DNA of 64,000 bases from Actinomadura sp. NAK00032 (GTDB lineage: Bacteria; Actinomycetota; Actinomycetes; Streptosporangiales; Streptosporangiaceae): positions 6,448,001 to 6,512,000 of the forward strand of contig NZ_CP054932.1 of NCBI RefSeq assembly GCF_013364275.1, in the 5' to 3' direction. Both the position numbers and the translations under genes were made by a program. Shown one piece after another: positions 19,879-28,530 of this stretch; the stretch's first letter is position 1; each line of letters opens with the position of its first letter. The notes beneath the pieces are model-generated. The model had not been told where the DNA came from, searched no databases, and was given only the letters and a program-made list of their open reading frames with translations.

Positions 19879-21867
19879 TCACTCCGGGCCGTCGCGCAGC
19901 TCCTCGATGACGTCGCGGACGGCGTCCATCAGCGCGTCGGCGTCGTCCGCCAGGCCGGGGTCGACGGACAGGCCGAAGCACAGCTCGCGGTCGACGCCGA
20001 GCGCGGCGATCGCGAGCGGCGCGCCCGGAGCCAGCGGGACGATCGGGTACACGGCGGTGAGCGGCGCGCCCGCCAGCCGCAGTGGCTTGTCGGGGCCGGG
20101 GAGGCTCGACACGGTGCCCTGGAGGAAGCGCCCGCTGTAGGACATCCGGGCGAACCGGGCGTGCAGCGGCGCCGGCATGACGCGGCCCGCCTGCCACATC
20201 ACGAACCAGGCGGCCTGCGCGCGGGTGCCGGACCGCAGCACCCGGCTGCGTTCGGCGATCAGGGCGAGGCGGTCGGCCTCGGCCATCTTCCCGATCGGCA
20301 GGTCGACCATGACGGCCGTGGTGTGGTTGCCGACCATCGCGCTGCCGGGCGGCCGCATCATGAGCGGCACGGCGACGCGGCAGGTGTCGGGGCGCCCGTC
20401 GTCCTCGCTGACGACCCGGTTCAGCGCGCCCGCGACCGCGCACAGCACCACGTCGGTCACGCGGGCGTCGTAGCGGCGGCCCACGTCCCGCACCTGCGCG
20501 AGCCGGAGCGACATGCTGCCGAAGCGGCGCTCGGACGTCCCGGCGGCGGGCAGCGGCTCCGGCCTGGTCACGGCGGAGGCGAGCTGCCCGAGCCCGACCG
20601 CGGTGGCGACCGCCTTCTGCAGCGGCTTGCGCGGGAACTCGGCGCCGAGGTTGTCGGGCGGCGGCTCCATCAGGTACATCGCCTGCGCGACGATCCCGAC
20701 GCCGTCGGCGACGACGTGGTGCATCAGGTACACGACGGCGGTGCGGCCGGGCTCGGCGCCCTTCATCACGACCATCCGCCAGGGCGGCCTGTCGAGCGGC
20801 AGCCGCTCCGCCTGGACCTCGGCGACGGCCGCGCGCAGGCCGGCCATGCCGTCGACCTCCCGTTCGGCGACGTGCCACTCCCAGTCGACCGGGTCGTGGT
20901 CGCGCCAGACGGGGCGGCGCCACCGGCCGCGCCGGACGAGCCGCTGCCGGAAGCGGGGCAGCCCGTCCAGCCGCTCCCGGATGACCCGGACGAGGTCGTC
21001 GCGCCCGACCTCGCTTCGCGAGGTGTCGAGCATGATGACGCCGCCGGCCTGCTGCGGCGCGGCGGGCGTCTCCACGGACAGGAAGAAGGCGTCCGGCCCT
21101 TGGATGCGGGCGGACGACCGGTGCGGGTGCGCGATGCGCTCGGCGATGTACACGGAGACCACCACGAAGGGGACGGCGGCCACCGCGTCCACGATGAAGT
21201 GGTTCGCGGTCGCCAGGATGACGTAGAGCGTAAGGAGGATGTGACCGAGGTTCAACCACTGCACCCACCGCTTCGCCTTCACGCGGGCGAGCTCGACGCC
21301 GACCCACAGCGTCCAGCCCATGTGCAGGGACGGGACGGCCGCGAGCTGGTCGGCGTGCTTGACCATCGGGGAGCCCCACGACCCCCAGGTGCCGCCCTCG
21401 GTGACGGTGTCGACGAACCCGAGGTCGGGCATCAGCCGCGGCGGCATCACCGGATAGAGGGCGAAGCAGGCCAGCGCCGCGAGGTTGAGCATGACGAAGG
21501 CGTTGCGGGCCGTCCGGTAGCGGTCGGGGTGGCGCAGGAATAACCAGACGAGCAGCGCCAGCGCGCTCGCGATGTAGGTGACCGCGTACTCGTAGTTGGC
21601 GAGCAGCCGCAGGACCGACTGGTCGGCCAGCCACCCGTTGAGGGCGGGTTCGATGTCGAGGTGCAGGGCCCGCTCCAGCCGGAAGAGCATCTCCCCGTGC
21701 TCGCGGGCGGGACCCGTCCTGGCCTGCTCCGGCAGCATCGTGACCAGCGAGTACACGAGGAAGAGCGCCAGGCCGAGCAGCAGCTCGGTCCTGGCGCGGG
21801 GCCGGGTGGCCGCGGCGTCCGGCGTGCCGACCGCGCCGGGCGCGGTCACCGCCTCGTGTGTGCCCAT
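19879..21867 (-). CDS. Fusion of PAP2-type phosphatase and wax ester synthase/diacylglycerol acyltransferase
   Basis: A 662-residue two-domain protein. Residues about 25-245 form a multi-pass PAP2/inositol-phosphoceramide-synthase-like membrane domain, with VPSLHMGW near residue 178 and TANHFIVD near 222 supplying the catalytic histidines. From about residue 258 (IQGPDAFFLSVETP, the usual WS/DGAT start) to the end is a complete WS/DGAT acyltransferase with the catalytic MHHVVADG at about residue 383. A phosphatase producing diacylglycerol joined to an acyltransferase consuming it would be a logical triacylglycerol-forming unit; that coupling is inference. The ATG at 21867 follows GAGGGGG by 3 bases. 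It converges on hpnH. Confidence 0.88.
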   Translation of the reverse strand: MGTHEAVTAPGAVGTPDAAATRPRARTELLLGLALFLVYSLVTMLPEQARTGPAREHGEMLFRLERALHLDIEPALNGWLADQSVLRLLANYEYAVTYIASALALLVWLFLRHPDRYRTARNAFVMLNLAALACFALYPVMPPRLMPDLGFVDTVTEGGTWGSWGSPMVKHADQLAAVPSLHMGWTLWVGVELARVKAKRWVQWLNLGHILLTLYVILATANHFIVDAVAAVPFVVVSVYIAERIAHPHRSSARIQGPDAFFLSVETPAAPQQAGGVIMLDTSRSEVGRDDLVRVIRERLDGLPRFRQRLVRRGRWRRPVWRDHDPVDWEWHVAEREVDGMAGLRAAVAEVQAERLPLDRPPWRMVVMKGAEPGRTAVVYLMHHVVADGVGIVAQAMYLMEPPPDNLGAEFPRKPLQKAVATAVGLGQLASAVTRPEPLPAAGTSERRFGSMSLRLAQVRDVGRRYDARVTDVVLCAVAGALNRVVSEDDGRPDTCRVAVPLMMRPPGSAMVGNHTTAVMVDLPIGKMAEADRLALIAERSRVLRSGTRAQAAWFVMWQAGRVMPAPLHARFARMSYSGRFLQGTVSSLPGPDKPLRLAGAPLTAVYPIVPLAPGAPLAIAALGVDRELCFGLSVDPGLADDADALMDAVRDVIEELRDGPE

Positions 21868-22011
21868 CGTCCCCCTCGGCCGGGTGGTACCCAAGATTCG
21901 CGGAATCAGACGGCAGTGGCCGGTATCGGGGATCATGCCCGGTTCGCCCTCGGCGAAAGCCTGCCCGCGCTACGGAATGTCCGGGAACCCACTGGCTCAG
22001 CGAAACGTCTT

Positions 22012-22035
22012 CGATATATCGTTGTCGTATCGCGA
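22012..22035. promoter_or_regulatory. Predicted PadR operator
   Basis: A perfect palindrome CGATATATCG (22012-22021) followed by the related GTCGTATCGCGA lies 38 bases or more before the PadR start. ATATCG-type repeats in this position are common before actinobacterial PadR genes, so autoregulation is likely. Confidence 0.55.
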
Positions 22036-22072
22036 GGGATCAGAGAGTGATCTCAGAAGGTGGTGTCAGAAC

Positions 22073-22762
22073 ATGGGACACATGCACGGACACGGCCCCT
22101 GGGGGCGCGGTGACTTCCCGAACTTCGGCGCGCTGTTCGGCGGCGCCCCGTGGGGGCCCGGCCCGTTCGGCGGCCACGGGCCCGGACCGCGCCCGCCGTG
22201 GGCGCGCGGGCGCGGCGGCCCGTGGGGCCGGGGCGGCAAGGCGCGCAAGGGGAACGTCCGCGCGGCGATCCTCGTGCTGCTGGCCGAGGAGCCGCGCAAC
22301 GGCTACCAGATCATCCAGGAGATCAACGAGCGCAGCGGCGGCGCGTGGAAGCCGAGCCCCGGCGCGGTCTACCCGGCGCTCCAGCAGCTCGCCGACGAGG
22401 GCCTGATCGCCGGCGACGAGAGCGGCGGCCGCCGCACCTTCCGCCTGACCGACGAGGGCCGCGCCTACACCGAGGAGAACGCCGACCGGCTCGCCGAGCC
22501 GTGGGCGGAGATGACGCCCGACTTCGGCGAGGGCGTCCCCGAGCTGTTCAAGCAGGCCGCGCAGACGGGGGCCGCGGTGATGCAGATCGTCCACTCCGGG
22601 TCGTCCGCCCAGGTCGCCCAGGCCACGGACGTGCTCGCGGAGGCCCGCCGCGGCCTGTACCGCGTCCTGGCCGACGACCTCGACGCCCGGGACGGCGCCG
22701 CGGACGACACGGACGGCACGCCCGGCGACGACCCGGGGCCGACGGCCGCGGGCGGGGAGTAG
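22073..22762 (+). CDS. PadR family transcriptional regulator with Gly/His-rich N-terminus
   Basis: A 229-residue regulator. Residues 1-60 are a low-complexity Gly/Pro/His/Trp-rich arm (MGHMHGHGPWGRGD). A winged-helix PadR domain follows, containing the hallmark ILVLLAEEPRNGYQIIQEI, then PSPGAVYPALQQLADEGLI. The C-terminal part is helical and acidic, probably the dimerisation domain. The His-rich arm could bind metal, but this is only suggested by composition. It is co-transcribed with the DUF1707 protein starting 2 bases after its stop. Confidence 0.9.
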   Translation: MGHMHGHGPWGRGDFPNFGALFGGAPWGPGPFGGHGPGPRPPWARGRGGPWGRGGKARKGNVRAAILVLLAEEPRNGYQIIQEINERSGGAWKPSPGAVYPALQQLADEGLIAGDESGGRRTFRLTDEGRAYTEENADRLAEPWAEMTPDFGEGVPELFKQAAQTGAAVMQIVHSGSSAQVAQATDVLAEARRGLYRVLADDLDARDGAADDTDGTPGDDPGPTAAGGE

Positions 22763-22764
22763 AG

Positions 22765-23295
22765 ATGGCACGCCACGACGAGATCCGCGTCGGCGACGCC
22801 GAGCGCGACGCGGTCATGGTCGCCCTGCACGACCACTTCGCCGCCGGCCGGCTGGACCGCGGCGAGATGGACGAGCGGCTGGACACCGCGCTGACCGCCA
22901 AGACGCGCGGCGACCTGCGCACCCTGGTCAAGGACCTGCCGGCGCCGACCGGCCTCCCCGAACCCGAGAAGGCCCCGGGCCACGGCGCCCCCTTGGCCTT
23001 CCCCGGCCCGTTCTTCGGCGGGCCGGGGACGCTCGCCGGCCCGGCGGTGTTCGGCGGCCCGGGGCACCCGGCATGGCAGCGCCATCACCGGCACCTGGCC
23101 GCCCGCCACCGGCACGGGCCGCACTTCCCGGCGTTCCCGCTGCTGCTCGCGGTGTTCCTGGTGCTCGCCTTCACCGCCGGGCCGGGCACGGGGATCCTGG
23201 TCGTCCTCCAGATCGCGCTGGCGATCTGGGTGATCCGCGCAGCGCTGCTGGCCTTCGGCGTGCGCCGGCACCACCACCGGTCCCCGCGCGCCTAG
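22765..23295 (+). CDS. DUF1707 (SHOCT-like) membrane protein
   Basis: A 176-residue protein with an N-terminal DUF1707 domain (IRVGDAERDAVMVALHDHFAAG and LDRGEMDERLDTALTAKTRG, residues 5-55). A Gly/Pro/His-rich linker and two hydrophobic segments near the C-terminus (PLLLAVFLVLAFTAG and ILVVLQIALAIWVIRAALL) follow. DUF1707 proteins are common in actinomycetes and their function is unknown. It follows padR by two bases, so it probably responds to the same signal and may be the main target of that PadR. Confidence 0.88.
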   Translation: MARHDEIRVGDAERDAVMVALHDHFAAGRLDRGEMDERLDTALTAKTRGDLRTLVKDLPAPTGLPEPEKAPGHGAPLAFPGPFFGGPGTLAGPAVFGGPGHPAWQRHHRHLAARHRHGPHFPAFPLLLAVFLVLAFTAGPGTGILVVLQIALAIWVIRAALLAFGVRRHHHRSPRA

Positions 23296-23324
23296 GGCGC
23301 CGGGCCCCGCCCCCGCCGGCCGGC

Positions 23325-24260
23325 TCAGGCGGCGGCGGGCGGGGCGCACCGTCCGGGGACGGCGTCGCGGAGGGCGCGCAGGCCGCGGCCGATCAGCGGG
23401 TGCTCGCGGCTGCCGCGGCGCACGCAGGTCAGCACCCGCCGCTTCGGCACGCCGTCGCCGGTCAGCGGGACCCGCACGACCGGCTGGTCGGACGGCCCGT
23501 CCGCCAGCCGCGGCACCAGCGACACCCCGAGGCCGTGCGCGACGAGCGACCAGATCACCGACCAGCTGGTGGCGTGGTGCGCGAACCGGGGCGTGAACCC
23601 GGCGGCGGCGCAGTAGGCGATGACCTGCTGGTGGTGGACGCAGACCTCGGGCGCGACGCTGATCCACGTCTCCCCGGCCGCCTCCTCCAGCCGCGTGTCG
23701 CCGTGCGGCCGGAGCGCGAGCGGGTGGCCGGCCGGGACGATGAGGTCGAGCGCCTCCTCCAGCAGCGGTTCGCGGTCGAAGCGCGGGTCGCCGGGCGGCG
23801 GCGCCTCCGGGGTGGGCTCGATGACCGCGATGTCGGTCTCCCCGGCGGCGAGCAGGCCGAGGGCCTCCTCGGTGTCGCACTCGCGGACCTCGACCGTGAG
23901 GTCCGGGTCGGCGCGCATCAGGGCGCCGGCGGCGGGGGCGACGAGCCCGCCCACCGCCGTCGTGAACCCGCACATGCGCAGCGGCCCGGCGGCGCCGGCG
24001 CGGTGCGACTCCAGCTCGGCGAGGGCCTCCTCCCAGCTCGCCAGCAGCCCGTCCGCGTGCCCGATCAGCAGGTGCGCGGCCGGGGTCAGCCTGACCTTGC
24101 GGCCCTGCGGCTCCAGCAGCGGCACCTTCAGCTCCCGCGCCAGCTCGCGCAGCTGGTGGGACACCGCCGACGGGGTGAGGTGCAGCGCCTCCGCCGCGGA
24201 CGTGACCGTCCCGTACTGGTGGACGAGCCGGAGCATGTGCAGCCGCCGCAGATCAATCAT
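23325..24260 (-). CDS. LysR family transcriptional regulator
   Basis: A 311-residue LysR-type regulator. The N-terminal winged helix-turn-helix (LRRLHMLRLVHQYGTVTSAAEALHLTPSAVSHQLREL, given here in parts) is followed by a periplasmic-binding-protein-like effector domain. I chose the ATG at 24260, which gives the usual family N-terminus MIDLRRL; the frame opens five codons earlier. It is divergent from the small Cys protein at 24334, the natural candidate target. The effector is unknown. Confidence 0.9.
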   Translation of the reverse strand: MIDLRRLHMLRLVHQYGTVTSAAEALHLTPSAVSHQLRELARELKVPLLEPQGRKVRLTPAAHLLIGHADGLLASWEEALAELESHRAGAAGPLRMCGFTTAVGGLVAPAAGALMRADPDLTVEVRECDTEEALGLLAAGETDIAVIEPTPEAPPPGDPRFDREPLLEEALDLIVPAGHPLALRPHGDTRLEEAAGETWISVAPEVCVHHQQVIAYCAAAGFTPRFAHHATSWSVIWSLVAHGLGVSLVPRLADGPSDQPVVRVPLTGDGVPKRRVLTCVRRGSREHPLIGRGLRALRDAVPGRCAPPAAA

Positions 24261-24333
24261 GAAACCATATTGCACGATTCACTGAGGAAATCTGAAATGG
24301 ACGGCAACGTTCGGCCGGTTGCAGACTGCTGCC

Positions 24334-24498
24334 ATGACGCAGAACAGCACCCTCGTGTCCCGCCACCTCACCAGTGAAGGCGTCGTCCTCTGGACCCGCT
24401 GCTCCTGCGGCCGGCTGCGGATGGACCTCGTCCCGCACGGGGACGCCCCGCGGCTGACCGCCGGCCCGTGCCCGCACGCCGCCGGCGGCCGCCGCTAG
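24334..24498 (+). CDS. Small conserved-looking cysteine protein
   Basis: A 54-residue protein starting MTQNSTLVSRHLTSEGVVLW. It has Cys residues in RCSCGRL and GPCPHA that could form a minimal zinc or redox site. It is divergent from the LysR gene, with its start 73 bases away, a typical regulator-target layout. I recall similar short proteins beside LysR genes in other actinomycetes but cannot verify this. Its stop codon overlaps the stop of the PPOX gene on the other strand by four bases. Function unknown. Confidence 0.6.
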   Translation: MTQNSTLVSRHLTSEGVVLWTRCSCGRLRMDLVPHGDAPRLTAGPCPHAAGGRR

Positions 24499-24878
24499 CC
24501 GAGGGTCACCTCGTAGTGGAGCGTCCGGTAGTGCTTCAGCCGGTGGAAGAACGGCACCGCGAACCCCTGCAGGAACGGGTGCTTGCGGGCCAGCAGCCGC
24601 CGGATCGGCAGCGACTCCTCCTCGCTGAGCAACCGGACGCGGCCGTGCACCGCCGGGCCGGTGACCTCGCCCCGGAAGGTGCTCGGCGCGATCTCCACCT
24701 CGGGATTGCGCGCCAGCCGCTTCGTCTTGACCGCCTTGTCGTAGGTGCGGAAGTAGGCGTGGCCGCCGCGCACGACGACGTTGACGGGCGTCCCCACCGG
24801 TGTGCCGTCCTTGCGGTAGGACGTCAGCAGGACGGTCCGCTGCTTCTTCAGGCTCTCAAGCGTCTCTGTGGTGTTCAT
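24495..24878 (-). CDS. PPOX-class F420-dependent oxidoreductase
   Basis: A 127-residue split beta-barrel flavin/F420-binding protein. Typical features are LLTSYRKDGTPVGTPVNVVV, then KRLARNPEVEIAPST and a C-terminal YRTLHYEV. Proteins of this class use F420 or FMN to reduce diverse substrates. It is single-domain and of normal length. A hairpin sits immediately upstream and overlaps its ribosome binding site. It is read in the same direction as the eda gene 51 bases upstream, but the hairpin may separate the transcripts. Confidence 0.88.
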   Translation of the reverse strand: MNTTETLESLKKQRTVLLTSYRKDGTPVGTPVNVVVRGGHAYFRTYDKAVKTKRLARNPEVEIAPSTFRGEVTGPAVHGRVRLLSEEESLPIRRLLARKHPFLQGFAVPFFHRLKHYRTLHYEVTLG

Positions 24879-24881
24879 GCC

Positions 24882-24907
24882 CTTGAGACGGGACTACCCG
24901 CCTCAAG
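24882..24907 (-). terminator. Hairpin between eda and the PPOX gene
   Basis: On the minus strand CTTGAGGCGGG pairs with CCCGTCTCAAG (11 bp, one G-U pair) around a four-base TAGT loop. It follows the eda stop by 22 bases and ends 4 bases before the next start codon. It could terminate the Entner-Doudoroff transcript, or control access to the PPOX ribosome binding site. Confidence 0.5.
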
Positions 24908-24928
24908 CGTGACATCACCGCCGTGACA

Positions 24929-25549
24929 TCACCGCAGGGCGGCCGCCTCGGCGGCGAGCTTGCGGACGCGGTCCCAGTCGCCGTCGCGGAGGGCGTCCGC
25001 CGGGGTCAGCCAGGAGCCGCCGACGCAGCCGACGTTCTTCAGCGCCAGGTATTCCGCGGCGTTCCCCGGGCCGACCCCGCCGGTCGGGCAGAACCGGATC
25101 TGCGGGAGCGGCCCGGCGAGCGACTTCAGGTAGGCGGTGCCGCCGGCGGCCTCGGCGGGGAAGAACTTCATCGCCGTGATCCCGCCCTCCAGCAGCGCGA
25201 TCGCCTCCGACGCGGTCGCGACGCCCGGCAGGAACGGCAGGCCCGTCGCGACCATCGCCGCCTGGAGGCGGGGCGTGCAGCCGGGGCTGACCAGGAACCG
25301 CGCCCCGGCGGCGGCCGACCGCTCGGCGTCCTCGGGCCGCACGACGGTGCCCGCGCCGACCACGGCGTCCGGGACCTCGGCGGCGATCCGGGTGATCGCC
25401 TCCAGCGCGGCCGGGGTGCGCAGCGTCACCTCGATCACCGGGAGCCCGCCCTCGACCAGGGCGCGGGCGAGCGGGACGGCGGCCCCGGCGTCCTCCAGCA
25501 CCACGACCGGGATGACGGGGGCGAGGTCGAGCAGGTCTTCGGCGATCAT
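24929..25549 (-). CDS. eda: 2-dehydro-3-deoxy-phosphogluconate (KDPG) aldolase
   Basis: A 206-residue class I aldolase that cleaves KDPG to pyruvate and glyceraldehyde 3-phosphate. The catalytic Glu is in VIEVTLRT and the Schiff-base Lys128 in ITAMKFFPAEAAGG. The phosphate-binding FCPTGGVG follows. Length and motifs are complete. The ATG overlaps the glk stop by four bases, so it is translationally coupled. It is the last gene of the edd-glk-eda module. Confidence 0.96.
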   Translation of the reverse strand: MIAEDLLDLAPVIPVVVLEDAGAAVPLARALVEGGLPVIEVTLRTPAALEAITRIAAEVPDAVVGAGTVVRPEDAERSAAAGARFLVSPGCTPRLQAAMVATGLPFLPGVATASEAIALLEGGITAMKFFPAEAAGGTAYLKSLAGPLPQIRFCPTGGVGPGNAAEYLALKNVGCVGGSWLTPADALRDGDWDRVRKLAAEAAALR

Positions 25550-26520
25550 GCGGGCTCCATGTCGGGCAGGCTCTGCGCGAGCCGGACGGCGGCGCCGACC
25601 AGGGCCGGGCCGGGGTGGACGATGAGGGCGGTCGGGATGGCGCGCACGTAGTCCTCGACGGGGGGCTTCCCCTCGAAGCGGGCGCGGAACGCGCTGCCGT
25701 GCAGGACGTCCACGATGCGCGGCAGGATCCCGCCGCCGAGGTAGACGCCCCCGCGGGCGCCGAGGGTGAGGGCGGCGTTCCCGGCGAGCGAGCCGAGCAG
25801 CGCGCAGAACATCTCCAGCGCCTCGACGCAGCGCGGGTCGTCGCGGCGCTCGGTGATCTGCTGCGCGGTGAGGCCCGCCACGGGCACGCCGTCGAGCACC
25901 TCCAGGTACCGGTGGACGCGCGCGAGCCCGGCCCCGGACAGCAGGTACTCGGCGGTCGCCGCACCCTTCTCGGCGCGCAGCAGCCGGGCCACCTCGATCT
26001 CCCGGTCGGTCGCGGCCGGGACCTCGACCTGCCCGCCCTCGCCGGGCACCGGCACCCAGCCGTGCGGCGTCGGGACGAGCCCCGCGACGCCGAGCCCCGT
26101 GCCGGGACCGACCACCGCGAGCGCCGCCGTACCGGTGGCCGGGCCGGGGGTCCGCCCGCCGACGGCGACCAGGTCGTCCGGGCCGAGGCGCGGGAGGGAC
26201 AGCGCGAGCGCCTCGAAGTCGTTGATCACGTCGAGGTGCGGCACGCCGAGGTGGGCGCGCACCTGCTCCACGCTGCCGCGCGGCCAGCCCGCGTTGGTCA
26301 GGTGGTACGTCCCGCCGGCGACGGGCCCCGCCACCGCCAGGCACGCGGCCGACGGCCGCACCCCGACCGCGCCGAGATACGCGGCGGCCGCCTCGGCGAG
26401 CCCCGGGTGGTCGGCGGTGGGCAGCGACCGCACCTCGGACGGGACGCCGTCCGGGCCGTCCAGCAGGGCGAACCGCGCGTTCGTCCCCCCGACGTCCGCG
26501 ACCAGCCACACCCCGCTCAT
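25546..26520 (-). CDS. glk: Glucokinase
   Basis: A 324-residue ATP-dependent glucokinase of the Glk family (ASKHA fold). The N-terminal phosphate loop is VADVGGTNARFAL; the catalytic Asp is in VINDFEALA; the adenosine motif includes VGPGTGLGVAGL. It lacks the CXCGX2GCXE zinc motif of ROK glucokinases, so it is the E. coli Glk type. The ATG at 26520 follows GGGAGG by five bases. It sits between edd and eda, feeding glucose 6-phosphate to the pathway. Confidence 0.94.
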   Translation of the reverse strand: MSGVWLVADVGGTNARFALLDGPDGVPSEVRSLPTADHPGLAEAAAAYLGAVGVRPSAACLAVAGPVAGGTYHLTNAGWPRGSVEQVRAHLGVPHLDVINDFEALALSLPRLGPDDLVAVGGRTPGPATGTAALAVVGPGTGLGVAGLVPTPHGWVPVPGEGGQVEVPAATDREIEVARLLRAEKGAATAEYLLSGAGLARVHRYLEVLDGVPVAGLTAQQITERRDDPRCVEALEMFCALLGSLAGNAALTLGARGGVYLGGGILPRIVDVLHGSAFRARFEGKPPVEDYVRAIPTALIVHPGPALVGAAVRLAQSLPDMEPA

Positions 26521-26570
26521 ACGTGCCTCCCGCGGGGGGACGACCCCCCACTCCCCCCGGTTCGCTGCGC

Positions 26571-28382
26571 TCATACGAACACTCCGGCGCCGCGCTCAGC
26601 CGGACCAACGGCGTTGCGGAAAGACTGGAACAGCTCGCGTCCCGTGCCGTAGGTCTGGCCGGACGCCGCGGCGGCGGGCTCGCGGGCGGCGAACTCCTCG
26701 TCCGGGACCAGGACCTCCAGGACGCCGGCGTCCGCGTCGAGCCGGACGATGTCGCCGTCGCGGACGCGGGCGAGCGGCCCGCCCGCGGCCGCCTCCGGCG
26801 ACACGTGGATCGCGGCGGGCACCGCCCCAGAGGCGCCCGACATACGACCGTCCGTGACGAGGGCGACCCGGTGGCCGCGGTCCTGCAGGACCGACAGCGG
26901 CGGGGTGAGCCGGTGCAGCTCCGGCATCCCGTTCGCGCGCGGCCCCTGGTTGCGGACGACGGCGACCACGTCCCGGTCGAGCTCCCCGGCGGCGAACGCC
27001 TCCTGGAGCCGCTCCTGCGAGTCGAACACGCGCGCGGGCGCCTCGATCGTCCGGTGCTCCGGCTTCACGGCCGACACCTTGATGACCGCGCGCCCCAGGT
27101 TGCCGCGCACGGTGTGCAGGCCGCCGTGGGTGTCGAACGGGTCCGCGACCGGGCGCAGCACGTTCGTGTCGCCCGACTCGGCGACGCCGCTCCGCCACTC
27201 GGCCTTGCCCGCCGCGTACTCGGGAACGTTCCGGTACGCGGCGAGGGTGGCGCCGCCGACCGTCCGCGCGTCCTCGTGCAGCAGCCCGGCGTCGATCAGC
27301 TCGCCGATGAGGAACGCGGTGCCGCCCGCCGCGTGGAAGTGGTTCACATCGGCGGTGCCGTTCGGGTAGAGGCGGGTGAGCAGCGGCGTCACCTTGGACA
27401 GTTCGTCGAAGTCGTCCCAGGTCAGCTCGATGCCCGCCGCCGCGGCCATCGCGACCAGGTGCAGCGTGTGGTTGGTGGAGCCGCCCGTGGCGAGCAGGGC
27501 GACGACGCCGTTGACGAACGCGCGCTCGTCCAGCAGCTCGCCGATCGGCGTGTACTCCTCGGCCAGGTCCGTCAGCTTCAGGATGCGGCGCCCGGCGGCC
27601 TCGGTCAGCGCGTCCCGCAGCTTCGTGCCCGGCGGGACGAAGCTCGCGCCCGGCAGGTGCAGGCCCATGACCTCCATGAGCAGCTGGTTGGAGTTCGCCG
27701 TCCCGTAGAAGGTGCACGTGCCGGGCGAGTGGTAGGACGCGGCCTCCGCGGCGAGGAGCTGGTCGCGGCCGATCTCGCCCGCCGCGTACCGCTTGCGGAC
27801 CTTCGCCTTCTCCCCGTTCGGCAGCCCGGACGCCATCGGCCCGGCCGGCACCAGGATCACCGGCAGGTGCCCGAACGACAGCGCGCCGATCACCAGCCCC
27901 GGCACGATCTTGTCGCACACGCCGAGCAGCAGCGCGCCGTCGAACATGTCGTGCGACAGCGCCACCGCCGTCGCCATCGCCACCACGTCCCGGCTGAACA
28001 GCGACAGCTCCATGCCGGCGCGGCCCTGCGTGATGCCGTCGCACATCGCGGGCACGCCCCCGGCGAACTGCGCCGTCCCGCCCGCCGCGCGGATCGCGCC
28101 CTTCAGGATGTCCGGGTAGTCCTGGAGCGGCTGGTGCGCCGACAGCATGTCGTTGTACGCCGACACGATCGCGATGTTCGGCGTGACGTCGCCGCGGAGC
28201 CACAGCTTGTCCTGCACGCCGCACGCCGCGAACCCGTGCGCGAGGTTCGCGCAGCCCATGCCGCCGCGCACCGGACCCTCCGTCCGTGCGTCGCGGATCC
28301 GGCTCAGGTACGCGCCGCGCGTGCCGGCGCTCCGTTCGGCGACGCGCCGGGTCACTGCCTCCAGCACGGGATGTACGGGCAT
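26571..28382 (-). CDS. edd: 6-phosphogluconate dehydratase
   Basis: A 603-residue [4Fe-4S] dehydratase of the IlvD/Edd family that converts 6-phosphogluconate to KDPG. Cluster cysteines lie in VPAMCDGITQG and LLGVCDKIVPG. GTCTFYGTANSNQ and LLATGGSTNHTLH are Edd signatures, and the C-terminal half has VTDGRMSGASGAVPAA. The length matches Edd (about 600) rather than IlvD (about 560-615), and the neighbours glk and eda settle the assignment. Start ATG 28382. It is divergent from the ROK regulator. A GGGGGG-CCCCCC hairpin (26534-26549) lies between it and glk. Confidence 0.96.
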   Translation of the reverse strand: MPVHPVLEAVTRRVAERSAGTRGAYLSRIRDARTEGPVRGGMGCANLAHGFAACGVQDKLWLRGDVTPNIAIVSAYNDMLSAHQPLQDYPDILKGAIRAAGGTAQFAGGVPAMCDGITQGRAGMELSLFSRDVVAMATAVALSHDMFDGALLLGVCDKIVPGLVIGALSFGHLPVILVPAGPMASGLPNGEKAKVRKRYAAGEIGRDQLLAAEAASYHSPGTCTFYGTANSNQLLMEVMGLHLPGASFVPPGTKLRDALTEAAGRRILKLTDLAEEYTPIGELLDERAFVNGVVALLATGGSTNHTLHLVAMAAAAGIELTWDDFDELSKVTPLLTRLYPNGTADVNHFHAAGGTAFLIGELIDAGLLHEDARTVGGATLAAYRNVPEYAAGKAEWRSGVAESGDTNVLRPVADPFDTHGGLHTVRGNLGRAVIKVSAVKPEHRTIEAPARVFDSQERLQEAFAAGELDRDVVAVVRNQGPRANGMPELHRLTPPLSVLQDRGHRVALVTDGRMSGASGAVPAAIHVSPEAAAGGPLARVRDGDIVRLDADAGVLEVLVPDEEFAAREPAAAASGQTYGTGRELFQSFRNAVGPAERGAGVFV

Positions 28383-28530
28383 AGGACGCTCCAGACCAGG
28401 GGGAACTCTCGAGCGCCAAGTTAGCGGGACATAGGTCATCCCTTCAACCCCACTTATGAACTTCAGATGACAAAAGTCGGTATCTTGCGCCAACTAGACG
28501 CCCCGAACTCCCGCGTGCTTGACTGACCGG

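Noticed and set aside
22073..22260. Gly/Pro/His-rich low-complexity stretch as a wrong start
   Set aside because: PadR proteins in actinomycetes often have such arms, and the ribosome binding site and operator fit the ATG at 22073.
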